Positions 52,228 to 63,749 of a stretch of 64,000 nt of DNA are shown piece by piece. The DNA is from Phycicoccus duodecadis. GTDB lineage: Bacteria; Actinomycetota; Actinomycetes; Actinomycetales; Dermatophilaceae. The DNA is taken from the NCBI RefSeq assembly GCF_002846495.1, contig NZ_PJNE01000001.1, positions 3,224,001-3,288,000 on the forward strand, in the 5' to 3' direction. A program made the position numbers and the translations under genes. Under the pieces are notes generated by a model. That model did not search any database, had not been told where the DNA came from, and worked only from the letters and a program-made list of their open reading frames with translations. The first letter of the stretch is position 1, and every line of letters starts with the position of its first letter.

Positions 52228-53649
52228 ATGACCGACATCGACACCCGTCCATCCCTCACGACCGACCGACCGCCGGCGGGGGGCCCCGCCCCGGGGCCGG
52301 AGACCGCGCTGTGCGAGCTCGAGGCCGTCCTGCCCGGGCAGGTGCTCCGGCCGGGCGGCCCCGGCTGGGAGTCGGCCCGCCGCGGCTGGGCCGTCAACGT
52401 CGACCAGCAGCCCCTGGCCGTCGTCACCGTGCAAGACCCGGAGGACGTCGTCGCCGCCGTCCGGTGCGCCGGCCGGCACGGCCTCAGCGTCTCCACCCAG
52501 CCCGTGGGGCACGGAGCGACGACCGCCCTCACCGGAACCGTCCTGCTGCGTACCGGCGCACTGCAGGACCTCGACGTCGACGTCGAGCGACGCGTCGCCC
52601 GCGTGGGTGCCGGGGTCAAGTGGGGCACGCTGCTCGCCGCCCTGGAGCCCACCGGCCTGACGGCCCTGGCCGGCAGCAGCCCCGACCCCAGCGTGGTCGG
52701 GTTCACCCTCGGCGGCGGGCTCAGCTGGTTCAGCCGCGCGCTCGGGCTGTGCGCGCACAGCACGGTCGCCTTCGACCTGGTGGACGCCCGGGGCGTGCGT
52801 CGACGCATCTCGGCGGCCAGCGACCCCGACCTGTTCTGGGCCCTGCGGGGTGGCGGAGGTGACTTCGGCGTCGTCCTCGCCGTCGAGGTGGCGCTGCACG
52901 AGGCCGGCCCGCTCCTCGGCGGTCGCCTGCTGTGGCCCCTGGAGATGGCCCGCCCGGTGCTGCAGGCGTTCCGGCGCATCACCGCCGAAGCCCCCGACGA
53001 GCTCAGCCTGTGGGCGCACCTGTTCCGCTTCCCCCCGTTGCCGGAGCTCCCCGAGCTGCTGCGCGGTCGCGCCTTCATCTCGGTGGACCTGACCTTCCTC
53101 GGTGCGCCGGCGGAGCTCGACGGCCTGCTCGCACCCCTGCGGCAGCTGCCGGTGCTCGTCCTGGACACCGTTGGCCGCGTGCCGCTGTCCGAGCTCGGCG
53201 GCATCGCGGCCGAACCCGTCGACCCGATGCCGACGCAGGAGTACTCCGAGCTGCTGCGGACACTGGACGCCGCCACCGTGGACCGCCTCGTCGACGCTGC
53301 GGGTGCCGGTGTCGAGCTCCCCCTCGCCGTCGTGCAGATCCGCCACCTCGGTGGCGCGCTCGCGCGAGCCACCACGGAGGACGGGCCCAACGGGGCCGTA
53401 CCGGAGGAGTACTCCGTGTTCTGCCTCGGCGTCCCGGTGGCGCCCGGCCTGCCGGAGGCGATCGACGCCGCCTTCGACACCGTGCGGGCCGCCCTCGGCG
53501 AACAGCGCGCCGGACGGGCCTTCTTCAACTTCCTGGGGCACGAGTCCGACCTCGGCTCCACCTTCAGCGCACCCGCCCGCGAGCGGCTGCGCCGGGTGAA
53601 GGCCGAGACCGACCCCTCGGGACTCTTCCGCAGCAACCGCCCGGTCTGA
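52228..53649 (+). CDS. FAD-linked oxidase (PCMH/BBE-like)
   Basis: 473 residues. FAD-binding PCMH domain with QPVGHGATTALTG (His95 where berberine-bridge-type oxidases carry covalent FAD), VGAGVKWGTLLAALEPTGLT, VVGFTLGGGLSWFSRALGL, and FWALRGGGGDFGVVLAVEVA. The C-terminus ends DPSGLFRSNRPV, typical of these oxidases. No signal peptide, so cytoplasmic. Substrate unknown; in this family sugars, alkaloids, polyketides and other secondary metabolites are oxidised. Followed by a strong terminator, closing a two-gene unit with the secreted protein. Confidence 0.87.
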   Translation: MTDIDTRPSLTTDRPPAGGPAPGPETALCELEAVLPGQVLRPGGPGWESARRGWAVNVDQQPLAVVTVQDPEDVVAAVRCAGRHGLSVSTQPVGHGATTALTGTVLLRTGALQDLDVDVERRVARVGAGVKWGTLLAALEPTGLTALAGSSPDPSVVGFTLGGGLSWFSRALGLCAHSTVAFDLVDARGVRRRISAASDPDLFWALRGGGGDFGVVLAVEVALHEAGPLLGGRLLWPLEMARPVLQAFRRITAEAPDELSLWAHLFRFPPLPELPELLRGRAFISVDLTFLGAPAELDGLLAPLRQLPVLVLDTVGRVPLSELGGIAAEPVDPMPTQEYSELLRTLDAATVDRLVDAAGAGVELPLAVVQIRHLGGALARATTEDGPNGAVPEEYSVFCLGVPVAPGLPEAIDAAFDTVRAALGEQRAGRAFFNFLGHESDLGSTFSAPARERLRRVKAETDPSGLFRSNRPV

Positions 53650-53659
53650 CGAGGGAGGT

Positions 53660-53684
53660 GGCCCCCGTGCCTGGCACGGGGGCC
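53660..53684 (+). terminator. hairpin terminator after the FAD oxidase
   Basis: 11-bp perfect stem GGCCCCCGTGC / GCACGGGGGCC with a 3-nt loop CTG, starting 10 bp after the stop codon. Confidence 0.8.
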
Positions 53685-53713
53685 CTGTCGGTGGTCGCGT
53701 CTAGGTTTGGTCC

Positions 53714-55144
53714 ATGGAGGGGATCCGCAGCGCAGGGCTCGACCGGGGGACGGTCGAGGGTTCCACGTGCGTCGCGGTGGGGCAGGTGGCGCGGTTCCGG
53801 GAATCGTTGGCGGACATCGACATCCGCACGATGAGCGACCACGACCGGTTGGCGTTGGTGGCGGAGCTGGAGCGGTTGAAGGGCAGCGCCAGCGCGTGCC
53901 AGATGCGCGCCACGGATGCGGTCCGGGTGTCCCGCGAGGAGTCGTCTCCGCAGGACGCGGGCAGGTCGGTGGGGTCCGAGGTGGCGCTCGCGCGGCGGGA
54001 GTCGCCGAGTCTGGGGGATCGGTTCGTGGGGGTGTCGCGGGCGTTGGTGGAGGAGATGCCCGAGACGCTGGGGGCGCTGGGGCGGGGCGAGATCGTGGAG
54101 CGGCACGCGGTGGAGCTGGTGCGGGAGACCGCGACGTTGTCGCGGGAGGACCGGGTGGAGGTCGACCGTCGGCTGGCGGGGGTGCTGCCACGCTTGGGGT
54201 GGCGGGCCGCCGGGCGGGCTGCTCGCCGGGTGGCCGCGGAGCTGGATGCGGCGAGCGTGGTGCGGCGGATGGAGACGGCGGCGCGCTCGCGGCGGGTGTC
54301 GGTGCGACCGGCGCCCGACGGGATGGCGTACCTGACCGTCCTGGGCCCGCTGCGGGAGGTCGTGGGGGCGTACGCCGCGGTGCAGGCCCGGGCCCGGGCG
54401 GTCGTCGGGGGGCAGTGCGAGGACGAGGGTGCGGACGGTCGCGGGGTGGGTGCGGTGGCCGCCGACACGGCGCTGCGGCTGATGGCGGGTCTGGCACCGG
54501 GGCAGGTGCAGCCGGTGGAGGTGCAGCTGGTGATGACCGACCGGGCGTTGCTGGGCACCGGCGACGGTGCGAGGTCGGTGTTCGAGCCGGCGCGGGTCCC
54601 GGGGCAGGGGAGCGTGCCGGCGCCGGTGGCGCGGTCGTGGGTGCGGGATGCCGGGCCGGCGTCGGTCTGGGTGCGCCGTCTCTACACCTCGCCGGGCGGT
54701 CGGGATCTGGTGGCGATGGACTCGCGGCGGCGGCTCTTCGGCGGTCTGCTGCGGCGGATGCTGGTCCTGCGTGACGACGTGTGCAGCACCCCGTGGTGTG
54801 ACGCGCCGATCGTGCACGCCGACCACACGCACCCGGTCCGCGCGGGTGGTGTGACCAGCTTCGGCAACGGCGGCGGCCGATGCGCCCGCTGCAACGGGGT
54901 CAAGGAGGCCGACGGGTGGCGCGTGCGCGTGGTGAAGAGCCCGGTAAGGGGGTCGCCGCTGGTCCTGGAGACCGTGACCCCGAGCTGCCACCGCTACCGG
55001 TCGACCTCGCCGCCCCTGCTCGGCTGGGGCAGCGACTCACCGAAGCTCGCGACGAACGCCCCGCCACCACCGACCCGGCGCGGAGCGGACCCACCGACCC
55101 CGTCACCGCTGGAACGACATCTCGAGGCGCTCCTGGGCGCCTGA
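53714..55144 (+). CDS. DUF222 protein with HNH endonuclease domain
   Basis: 476 residues. The N-terminal two thirds match the helical DUF222 region of the 13E12-type repeat proteins (SDHDRLALVAELERLKGSAS, then VERHAVELVRETATLSREDR). The C-terminal HNH nuclease (DDVCSTPWCDAPIVHADHTH, GGRCARCNGVKEADGW) has two CxxC-type pairs for a structural zinc and the HxxH metal site. These are abundant, often multicopy, in actinobacteria and may belong to mobile or defence modules. The tail is proline-rich. Function not known. Confidence 0.88.
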   Translation: MEGIRSAGLDRGTVEGSTCVAVGQVARFRESLADIDIRTMSDHDRLALVAELERLKGSASACQMRATDAVRVSREESSPQDAGRSVGSEVALARRESPSLGDRFVGVSRALVEEMPETLGALGRGEIVERHAVELVRETATLSREDRVEVDRRLAGVLPRLGWRAAGRAARRVAAELDAASVVRRMETAARSRRVSVRPAPDGMAYLTVLGPLREVVGAYAAVQARARAVVGGQCEDEGADGRGVGAVAADTALRLMAGLAPGQVQPVEVQLVMTDRALLGTGDGARSVFEPARVPGQGSVPAPVARSWVRDAGPASVWVRRLYTSPGGRDLVAMDSRRRLFGGLLRRMLVLRDDVCSTPWCDAPIVHADHTHPVRAGGVTSFGNGGGRCARCNGVKEADGWRVRVVKSPVRGSPLVLETVTPSCHRYRSTSPPLLGWGSDSPKLATNAPPPPTRRGADPPTPSPLERHLEALLGA

Positions 55145-55176
55145 GGGGACGAGGGGAGCGGGCCTACAGTGGCGGC

Positions 55177-55434
55177 ATGACCACCGAGGACGAGTTCCGG
55201 GCTGCGGTCGCGTCGGTCTCCGGGCTGACCCAGGACCCCGGCAACGACACCAAGCTGCGCCTGTACGCGCTCTACAAGCAGGCCACCGAGGGCGACGTCA
55301 CCGGCGACCGTCCCGGCTTCATCGACTTCGTCGGCCGCGCCAAGTACGACGCGTGGGCCGGCGTGCGCGGGATGGACGCCGAGGCTGCTCGGGCCGGGTA
55401 CGTCGACCTGGTGGCGGGACTCACCCGGGCCTAG
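55177..55434 (+). CDS. acyl-CoA-binding protein
   Basis: 85 residues. The ACBP four-helix signature is present: FRAAVASVSGLTQDPGNDTK, LRLYALYKQATEGDVTGDRP, and AKYDAWAGVRGMDAEAARAG. It carries long-chain acyl-CoA in the cytoplasm. ATG 55177 with GGGGAGCGGG upstream. It is tail to tail with the double GNAT, the two stop codons directly abutting. Confidence 0.95.
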   Translation: MTTEDEFRAAVASVSGLTQDPGNDTKLRLYALYKQATEGDVTGDRPGFIDFVGRAKYDAWAGVRGMDAEAARAGYVDLVAGLTRA

Positions 55435-56397
55435 TCAGGCGGGGGAGGGCCCGTCCGCCGCCTCGTGGTCGTGCACCAGGTGCACCCAGGTGGCCGCGAC
55501 CCGCATCCCCACGCGTTGGTAGAGGCCCAACGCCCCGGTGCGGCTGTCGGTCGACAGCTCACTGCGCACCGCGCCGTGCTCGCGCGCGCCCCGGAAGCCG
55601 TCGGCCAGCAGCGCCTGCGCGAGCCCGCGCCCCCGGTGCTCGCGCGCCACCGCCACCTGGCCGATGAAGCCACACCCGCGTTCGTCGACGACGGTGAAGC
55701 AGGCCCCCACCACCGCGTCCTGGACGACCACCACCCGCAGGTTCCACGGCTCGAATCCCGGCCGGCGCACCGTCCCCGCGGCCCACTCGTCGAACGTCTC
55801 ACCGGTGCGGTCCGACCACTCCGCGAACGCCGTCTGGATGACCTCGTACGCCCCCTCCAGGTCGCGCGACGTCTCGGCCATGCGCACCGAGTACCCCACG
55901 GGCAGCGCGCGGTCGGTGATCTCGGCCCCTTCCGGCAGCTCGAGCACCCACGACGTCCACCCGGGTCGGTACCCGCGCCCCTCGAGCAGGCGCTGCCCGG
56001 CCGAGCCCCGGGGCACGGTCTGCCCCACCGAGGCCGCGCCGACCGCCGCCGACCGACGCTCGGCCCACCCTGCCAGCCACGTCCCGACCCCGAGCCCCCG
56101 TGCGGCCCGCGTCACCGCCGCCTCGGCCCGCGTCCCCCGCCGCGCCACCTCGACCGCCCCCACCAGCACCCCTGCGGCGTCGAGCACCCCCACCGTGTCG
56201 TGCGCCAGGTCCATGCTCGGCCGCGACCAGTCGGCCTCGATGTCGGCCCGCTCGAGCGCGACCATCCCGCTGTCCGCGACCTGCGCCGCCGCGTAGACCG
56301 CGTACGCGGCGTCGAGGTCGGCGAGCCCGAGCGGACGGGCGGTGTATCCGGCGGGCAGGGCGTCGCTCAGCGCGTGGGTCGGGTCGCTCACGCGCAC
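55435..56397 (-). CDS. double GNAT acetyltransferase (mycothiol synthase-like)
   Basis: 320 residues with two GNAT folds. The second is well formed: CGFIGQVAVAREHRGRGLAQ as the acetyl-CoA loop, then SELSTDSRTGALGLYQRVGM. The first (ARPLGLADLDAAYAVYAAAQ, RAARGLGVGTWLAGWAERR) is weaker. Two fused GNATs resemble mycothiol synthase (MshD), but mshD cannot be asserted without comparison. GTG 56397, or GTG at 56391. Divergent from the ACC deaminase gene (58 bp). Confidence 0.75.
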   Translation of the reverse strand: MRVSDPTHALSDALPAGYTARPLGLADLDAAYAVYAAAQVADSGMVALERADIEADWSRPSMDLAHDTVGVLDAAGVLVGAVEVARRGTRAEAAVTRAARGLGVGTWLAGWAERRSAAVGAASVGQTVPRGSAGQRLLEGRGYRPGWTSWVLELPEGAEITDRALPVGYSVRMAETSRDLEGAYEVIQTAFAEWSDRTGETFDEWAAGTVRRPGFEPWNLRVVVVQDAVVGACFTVVDERGCGFIGQVAVAREHRGRGLAQALLADGFRGAREHGAVRSELSTDSRTGALGLYQRVGMRVAATWVHLVHDHEAADGPSPA

Positions 56398-56455
56398 CAG
56401 CGTGGCGGACGGCGGCCCGGCCCCGCATCCCCATTACCGGTGGTAGACCAGCACC

Positions 56456-57481
56456 ATGCGCCTGCCCGAGATCCCCCGGTACCCTCTCACCTTCGGCCCC
56501 AGCCCGGTGCATCCCCTGAAGCGGCTGAGCGAGCACCTGGGCGGCGCGCAGGTCTGGGCCAAGCGGGAGGACGTCAACAGCGGCCTCGCCTTCGGCGGCA
56601 ACAAGGTGCGCAAGCTCGAGTACATCGTCCCCGACGTCCTCGCCAGCGGCGCCGACACCCTGGTCTCCATCGGCGGCTACCAGTCGAACCACACCCGCCA
56701 GGTGGCCGCCGTGGCCGCCCACCTCGGCCTGAAGTGCCGCCTGGTGCAGGAGAAGTGGGTCCCCTGGGACGACCCGGTCAACGACAAGGTCGGCAACATC
56801 CTGCTGAGCCGGATGATGGGCGCCGACTCCCGGCTCGACCCGGCCGGGTTCGACATCGGCATCCGCGACTCGTGGAAGGACGCCCTCCGCGAGGTCGAGG
56901 AGGCCGGCGGCACCCCGTACGCCATCCCGGCCGGGGCCAGTGAACACCCCCTCGGGGGAGTGGGTTTCGCGAACTGGGCCTTCGAGGTCGCCGAGCAGGA
57001 GAAGGCACTCGGCGTGCACTTCGACACCATCGTGGTCTGCACCGTCACGTGCTCGACCCACGCGGGGATGGTCGCCGGGTTCGCGGCGCTCGAGGACCTC
57101 ATCGGCGTGCGTCGCCGCGTCATCGGCATCGACGCCTCGGCCACCCTCGAGAAGACCCGTGCGCAGCTCGAGCGCATTGCCCGCCGCACCGCCGAGGTCA
57201 TCGAGCTCGGCCGTGAGCTGCGCGAGGACGAGCTCACCCTCCTGCCCGACTGGGCCGGCGACCGGTACGGCATCCCCGTCGACTCGACGATGGAGGCCAT
57301 CCGCCTCGGCGCCGAGCTGGAGGCGATGATCACCGACCCCGTGTACGAGGGGAAGTCGCTGGCCGGGCTGGTCGACCTCGTCCGCAGCGCCGACATCCCC
57401 AAGGACTCCACCGTCCTCTACGCCCACCTCGGCGGCCAGCCCGCGATCAATGCCTACCACTCGCTGTGGCCGGGCCGGTGA
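56456..57481 (+). CDS. acdS: 1-aminocyclopropane-1-carboxylate deaminase
   Basis: 341 residues, PLP fold type II. It cleaves ACC, the ethylene precursor, to ammonia and 2-oxobutyrate. Starts [20 protein letters not shown], with catalytic Lys50 in [11 protein letters not shown] and Ser77 in SIGGYQSN. The residues that separate true ACC deaminase from D-cysteine desulfhydrase are the ACC type: Tyr297-Glu298 in DPVYEGKS and Leu325 in LYAHLGG. Only 49 bp separate its stop from the leuA promoter, but a hairpin (CCGGGC-N4-GCCCGG at 57512-57527) may end its transcript. Suggests plant association (inference). Confidence 0.93.
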   Translation: MRLPEIPRYPLTFGPSPVHPLKRLSEHLGGAQVWAKREDVNSGLAFGGNKVRKLEYIVPDVLASGADTLVSIGGYQSNHTRQVAAVAAHLGLKCRLVQEKWVPWDDPVNDKVGNILLSRMMGADSRLDPAGFDIGIRDSWKDALREVEEAGGTPYAIPAGASEHPLGGVGFANWAFEVAEQEKALGVHFDTIVVCTVTCSTHAGMVAGFAALEDLIGVRRRVIGIDASATLEKTRAQLERIARRTAEVIELGRELREDELTLLPDWAGDRYGIPVDSTMEAIRLGAELEAMITDPVYEGKSLAGLVDLVRSADIPKDSTVLYAHLGGQPAINAYHSLWPGR

Positions 57482-59437
<1,956 letters not shown>

Positions 59438-59438
59438 G

Positions 59439-60065
59439 TCAGCGGACGCCGCGGACGCGGAACTGGATGCTGATGCGCGGGCCGACCGACCTGGCCGTCT
59501 TCGGCACGCAGTGGTCCCAGGTGCGCTGGCACGAGCCGCCCATCACCACCAGGTCGCCGTGCCCGGCCGGCACCCGCACCGACTCCCCGCCCTCGCGCGG
59601 GCGCAGCAAAAGGTCGCGGGGCGAGCCGACCGAGAGGATGGCGACCATCGTGTCCTGCTCACGGCTGCGCCCGATGCGGTCGCCGTGCCACGCCACCGAG
59701 TCCTGCCCGTCGCGGTAGAGGCACAGCCCGGCGGTGACGAACGGCTCGCCGAGCTCGGCCGCGTAGTGGGCCGAGAGGGCGTCGCGGCACTCCTCGAGCG
59801 CCAGGTGCGGGAGCGGGTCGCCCTCACCGTAGAAGCTGAGCAGCCGCGGCACGTCGACGATGGAGTCGTACATCTGGCGACGCTCCGCGAACCACGGCAC
59901 GTCACGGCGCAGCGCCTCGTACAGCTCGTCGGCGCCGCCCACCCAGGCCGTGCGCTGGTCGACCCAGGCGCCGTGCGTCAGATCGCGCCGGGTGACGGTG
60001 GCGCCGAGGGGACGCACCTCGATCCCGTCGGCGAGGTCGAGGAGGGAGCCCTGGAGGACGGCCAT
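59439..60065 (-). CDS. AlkB-like Fe(II)/2-oxoglutarate dioxygenase
   Basis: 208 residues. Iron triad His127, Asp129 (WHGDRIG) and His185 (WDHCVP); the 2OG/DNA-binding RxxxxxR is Arg197-Arg203 in RISIQFR. It demethylates alkylated bases (1-methyladenine, 3-methylcytosine) in DNA or RNA. ATG 60065. Tail to tail with leuA. A 10-bp-spaced palindrome lies just upstream. Confidence 0.9.
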   Translation of the reverse strand: MAVLQGSLLDLADGIEVRPLGATVTRRDLTHGAWVDQRTAWVGGADELYEALRRDVPWFAERRQMYDSIVDVPRLLSFYGEGDPLPHLALEECRDALSAHYAAELGEPFVTAGLCLYRDGQDSVAWHGDRIGRSREQDTMVAILSVGSPRDLLLRPREGGESVRVPAGHGDLVVMGGSCQRTWDHCVPKTARSVGPRISIQFRVRGVR

Positions 60066-60085
60066 GCCCCCACCGTACGGGGGAA

Positions 60086-60107
60086 TCGAACGTCTGTCCA
60101 GGTTCGA
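60086..60107. promoter_or_regulatory. inverted repeat TCGAAC-N10-GTTCGA upstream of the AlkB-like gene
   Basis: The arms equal those of the actinobacterial LexA box (TCGAAC-N4-GTTCGA), but the spacer is 10 bp rather than 4, so a standard LexA box is not met. It lies 21 bp before the AlkB-like start and 65 bp before the SDR start. May bind another damage regulator. Confidence 0.35.
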
Positions 60108-60171
60108 CGGCGCGCCGGCCCAGCCGCCGGTACGGGGCTCGGGGGAGGCGGCCGCGCGATGGAGTGGCCCC

Positions 60172-60858
60172 ATGAGCGCACACCCGCTGTCCGGAGCCGT
60201 CGTCGCCGTGGTCGGAGCCTCGGGGGTGCTGGGCTCGCACCTCGCGCGCGGTGCCGCCGCCCGCGGCGCCTCCGTCGTCCTCGTGGGGCGCGACGGGCAG
60301 CGGCTGCGGGCGGTGCTCGACGGCGCGGAGGTCGTCGTGGGCGAGCTCGCCGACGCCACCCTGGGCGAGCGGCTGGTCGAGACCGCCACCCGCGCGCACG
60401 GCCGCCTCGACGGCGTCGTGAACGCCGCCGGGGTCGCGGCCTTCGGGGCGCTGGTGGACACGCCGGACGCCGTCGTCGAGGAGCTCTTCCTCACCAACGT
60501 CGTCGGCCCGCTCTTCCTCGCGCGCCGGGTCGTGCCCGCCCTCGCGCGGAGCCGGGGCTTCCTGGTGAACCTCAGCGCCGTCCTGGCCGAGCAGCCGATG
60601 GCCGGGATGGCGGCCTACTCGGCGACCAAGGCCGCCCTGACGGCGGCCGACCGCGCCCTCGTGAAGGAGCTGCGCCGCACGGGCGTCGACGTCATCGACG
60701 TGCGGCCGCCCCACACCGAGACCGGGCTGGTCGGGCGCGGCCTCTCGGGCGAGGCGCCGCGCCTGCCCCAGGGCCTCGAGCCGTCGGTCGTGGCCGAGGC
60801 GGTACTCGACGCGGTCGAGGCGGGCACCCGCGAGCTGGCCTCGACCGACTTCGGCTGA
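60172..60858 (+). CDS. short-chain dehydrogenase/reductase
   Basis: 228 residues. NAD(P) site GASGVLG at 15-21, NAAGV, and catalytic Tyr149 and Lys153 in AAYSATKAAL, with the preceding serine in VNLSAVL. Substrate unknown. ATG 60172. Divergent from the AlkB-like gene, and 41 bp before the AlkA-like gene on the same strand; it may be cotranscribed with it. Confidence 0.88.
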   Translation: MSAHPLSGAVVAVVGASGVLGSHLARGAAARGASVVLVGRDGQRLRAVLDGAEVVVGELADATLGERLVETATRAHGRLDGVVNAAGVAAFGALVDTPDAVVEELFLTNVVGPLFLARRVVPALARSRGFLVNLSAVLAEQPMAGMAAYSATKAALTAADRALVKELRRTGVDVIDVRPPHTETGLVGRGLSGEAPRLPQGLEPSVVAEAVLDAVEAGTRELASTDFG

Positions 60859-60899
60859 CCGCCCGCGGTCCCCGCGCGGGCATCCGGTTGGATGGCGCC

Positions 60900-61781
60900 G
60901 TGGCGACGACGCGGACGGGGACGGTGGAGGACCAGGTCGACGTCGCCCTCGACCTGGCCGGCGTGCGCGCCTGGCTGGTCGCACACGCGGTCCCCGGGGT
61001 CGACGCCGTCGCCACCGACCCGGATGGCGGGACGCGGCACCGTCGCCCGGTCTCGACCTGTGAGGGAAGGGCCGCCCTCGAGGTCGTGCTGCCGGCCGCC
61101 GGGACGGCCACCCTGCGCGCGAGGGGGGCCGGTGCCGAGGCGGCGCTCGCCGCAGGACGGCGCTGGCTGGGTCTCGATCTCGACCCTCGGCCCGCGGCGG
61201 CGACCCTGGCCGGCGACCCGGACCTGGGTCCCCTCGTCCGCGCCCGCCCCCTGCTGCGCGTGCCGGGGGCGCCGGACCCGTTCGAGGCGGCCGCCGACGT
61301 CGTCGTGGGGCAGCACGTCTCGGTCGCCGCAGGGCGCGTCTTCGCCGGGCGGCTGGCCGCCGTCGCCGGCGTGGACCGTGGCCCGGCCGAGGCCGGTCGG
61401 GTGGCCGCCCTCGACCCCGACGACCTCCAGCGGGCGACCGGCGTCACCGGCGCGCGGGCCCGAACCCTCGTGGCCCTGGCCCGCGCGGTGGCCGACGGGC
61501 TCGACCTCGGCCCGTCCCCGGACGACGACGCCCGCGCCGCCACTCGGGCGGCCCTGCTGGCGCTGCCCGGCGTCGGTCCCTGGACCGCCGACCTCGTGGC
61601 GATGCGCTGCCTGCGCGACCCCGACGTCTTCCTGCCCGGCGACCTGGTGCTGCGCCGCGCCATGGGCGGCGTCACGGCCGCCGAGGCCGGCCGGAGGGCG
61701 CGGGCCTGGGCGCCGCACCGCAGCCTGGCGGTGGTGCACCTCTGGACCCACCACGCCCTCGACCCACCGGCCGCGCGTTGA
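60900..61781 (+). CDS. DNA-3-methyladenine glycosylase II-like protein (AlkA-like)
   Basis: 293 residues. The C-terminal HhH-GPD domain has LLALPGVGPWTADLVAMRCL, then the catalytic Asp248 in FLPGDLVLRRAM, and VVVGQHVSVAAGRVFAGRLA on the N-side. It removes alkylated purines from DNA. GTG 60900 follows the SDR. Paired with the AlkB-like gene 0.8 kb away, giving two different alkylation-repair routes in one small region. Confidence 0.88.
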   Translation: MATTRTGTVEDQVDVALDLAGVRAWLVAHAVPGVDAVATDPDGGTRHRRPVSTCEGRAALEVVLPAAGTATLRARGAGAEAALAAGRRWLGLDLDPRPAAATLAGDPDLGPLVRARPLLRVPGAPDPFEAAADVVVGQHVSVAAGRVFAGRLAAVAGVDRGPAEAGRVAALDPDDLQRATGVTGARARTLVALARAVADGLDLGPSPDDDARAATRAALLALPGVGPWTADLVAMRCLRDPDVFLPGDLVLRRAMGGVTAAEAGRRARAWAPHRSLAVVHLWTHHALDPPAAR

Positions 61782-61829
61782 GCGGCGGGGGAGCACCGCG
61801 TTGTCGGCCCCGCCCCCGACAATGGGTCC

Positions 61830-62555
61830 GTGCCCCTCTACCGCGACGAGGCGATCGTCCTGCGCACCCACAAGCTGGGTGAGGCCGACCGCATCGTCAC
61901 CGTCCTGTCGCGCCGCCTCGGCAAGCTGCGGATGGTCGGCAAGGGCGTGCGACGCACCAAGTCACGCTTCGGCGCGCGGCTCGAGCCGGGGATGCACATC
62001 GACGTCCAGTGCTACGAGGGCCGCAACCTCGACACCGTGACCCAGGTCGAGACCCTCGACTCCTGGGGCGAGACGATCTCGCGCGACTACCGGTCGTGGA
62101 CCTCGGCGGTCGCGGTCCTCGAGACCTGCGACCGGCTCACCGAGGAGCGCGAGCCGGCGCTCCAGCAGTACCTGCTGCTGGCGGGCGCCCTGCGCTCGAT
62201 GGCCGACCGCGACCACGACGCCGGGCTGGTCCTCGACGCCTACCTGCTGCGGGCGATGGCCATCGGCGGCTACGCCCCGAGCTTCCACGACTGCGCCAAG
62301 TGCGGGGCGCCCGGGCCGCACCGCGCCTTCCACGTCGCGGCCGGCGGTGTGGTGTGCCCCGTCTGCCGCCCGCCCGGCTCGGCCGCCCCGGCCCCCGAGA
62401 CGCTGCGCCTGCTCGCCGCGCTGCTGGCCGGCGACTGGGCTCCGGCCGACGCCTCCGACGACCGGCACCGCCACGAGGGCAGCGGCCTGACCGCCGCGTT
62501 CCTCCAGTGGCATCTCGAACGCGGCATCCGCAGCCTCCGTATGGTGGAGCGGTGA
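61830..62555 (+). CDS. recO: DNA repair protein RecO
   Basis: 241 residues. RecO anneals DNA and loads RecA onto SSB-coated DNA in the RecFOR pathway. The N-terminal OB-fold ([40 protein letters not shown]), a helical core, and a four-cysteine zinc site (CAKCG, then CPVC). GTG 61830. The stop overlaps the uppS GTG. Confidence 0.95.
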   Translation: MPLYRDEAIVLRTHKLGEADRIVTVLSRRLGKLRMVGKGVRRTKSRFGARLEPGMHIDVQCYEGRNLDTVTQVETLDSWGETISRDYRSWTSAVAVLETCDRLTEEREPALQQYLLLAGALRSMADRDHDAGLVLDAYLLRAMAIGGYAPSFHDCAKCGAPGPHRAFHVAAGGVVCPVCRPPGSAAPAPETLRLLAALLAGDWAPADASDDRHRHEGSGLTAAFLQWHLERGIRSLRMVER

Positions 62556-63346
62556 GCGGCCCCACCCCCTACGCGCGCCCCTTCCCGCACCCCAGCGGCG
62601 CCGTGGCTCCGGTCGTCGACGCCGCGAAGCTCCCGCGGCACGTGGCGGTCGTCATGGACGGCAACGGCCGCTGGGCCAACCAGCGCGGCCTGCCCCGCAC
62701 CAAGGGGCACGAGGCCGGCGAGGCCGCCCTGCTCGACGTCGTCGCGGGCGCCATCGAGGTGGGGGTCACGCACCTGTCGGCCTACGCCTTCAGCACCGAG
62801 AACTGGAAGCGCAGCCCCGACGAGGTGCGCTTCCTCATGGGCTTCAACCGCGACGTCATCCGCCGCCGCCGCGACCACCTGCACGAGTGGGGGGTGCGGA
62901 TGCGGTGGGTCGGGCGCCGCCCGCGGCTGTGGGGCTCGGTCATCAAGGAGCTCGAGACGGCCCAGGAGCTCACCCGGCACAACACCGGCCTGACGCTCTA
63001 CTTCTGCGTCAACTACGGCGGCCGGGCCGAGATCGGCGACGCGGTGGGGCGCATCGCCCACGACGTCGCGGCCGGCCGGCTCAAGGCCTCCAGCGTCGAC
63101 GAGCGCACCGTGGCCCGCTACCTGCCCGAGCCCGACATGCCCGACGTCGACCTCTTCGTGCGCTCGTCGGGTGAGCAGCGCACCAGCAACTTCCTGCTGT
63201 GGCAGAGCGCGTACGCCGAGATGGTCTTCCAGAACCGGCTCTGGCCCGACTACGACCGGCGCGACCTCTGGGCCGCCGTGCAGGAGTACGTCGACCGCGA
63301 GCGCCGCTACGGCGGGGCCGTCGACGCTCCTACCGCGGGTCCCTGA
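62552..63346 (+). CDS. uppS: isoprenyl transferase (undecaprenyl diphosphate synthase-type)
   Basis: 264 residues; cis-prenyltransferase making the lipid carrier for cell-wall synthesis. Catalytic Asp36 in [20 protein letters not shown], then [20 protein letters not shown] and the C-terminal [23 protein letters not shown] 62552 overlaps recO; the last 17 bp overlap the convergent zur gene. recO-uppS is a conserved actinobacterial pair. Confidence 0.96.
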   Translation: MSGPTPYARPFPHPSGAVAPVVDAAKLPRHVAVVMDGNGRWANQRGLPRTKGHEAGEAALLDVVAGAIEVGVTHLSAYAFSTENWKRSPDEVRFLMGFNRDVIRRRRDHLHEWGVRMRWVGRRPRLWGSVIKELETAQELTRHNTGLTLYFCVNYGGRAEIGDAVGRIAHDVAAGRLKASSVDERTVARYLPEPDMPDVDLFVRSSGEQRTSNFLLWQSAYAEMVFQNRLWPDYDRRDLWAAVQEYVDRERRYGGAVDAPTAGP

Positions 63347-63749
63347 CGGCGCAGGCGGCGCAGAGACCGTCGATCTCGAGGGTGTGCCGTACGTGGCTGA
63401 AGCCGTGGTCGCGGGCGACCGCCTCGGCCCAGCGTTCGACGGCGTCGCCGGTGACCTCGACCGTCAGCCCGCAGCCCCGGCAGACGACGTGGTGGTGGTG
63501 CTGCTCGCTGGCGCAGGCCCGGTAGACGGACTCTCCCTCGGTGGTACGGATGACGTCGACCTCACCGTCGGCCGCCATCGCCTGCAGGTTGCGGTAGACG
63601 GTGGCCAGCCCGACCCGGGTGCCGGACGCCGACAGCGAGGCGTGGATGTCCTGGGCCGAGCGGAACTCGGCGGTCCCGGCCAGCTCGTCGCTGAGCGCCG
63701 CGCGTTGGCGGGTGGGGCGCCGCTCGGGGCGGGTGCTCGCGTCGGTCAT
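63330..63749 (-). CDS. Fur-family regulator, probably Zur
   Basis: 139 residues. Winged-helix start ([20 protein letters not shown]), [22 protein letters not shown] recognition part, the metal region [11 protein letters not shown], and a CAAC pair near the end ([10 protein letters not shown]). The context, next to a zinc-transport-type gene upstream and uppS convergent, favours the zinc regulator Zur over Fur. ATG 63749 overlaps the upstream stop (TGATG-type, 4 bp), so both are coupled. Confidence 0.88.
   Translation of the reverse strand: MTDASTRPERRPTRQRAALSDELAGTAEFRSAQDIHASLSASGTRVGLATVYRNLQAMAADGEVDVIRTTEGESVYRACASEQHHHHVVCRGCGLTVEVTGDAVERWAEAVARDHGFSHVRHTLEIDGLCAACAVRDPR

Noticed and set aside
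60086..60107. LexA-type SOS box before the AlkB-like gene
   Set aside because: The arms match but the spacer is 10 instead of 4 bp, so it is kept only as a generic palindrome.
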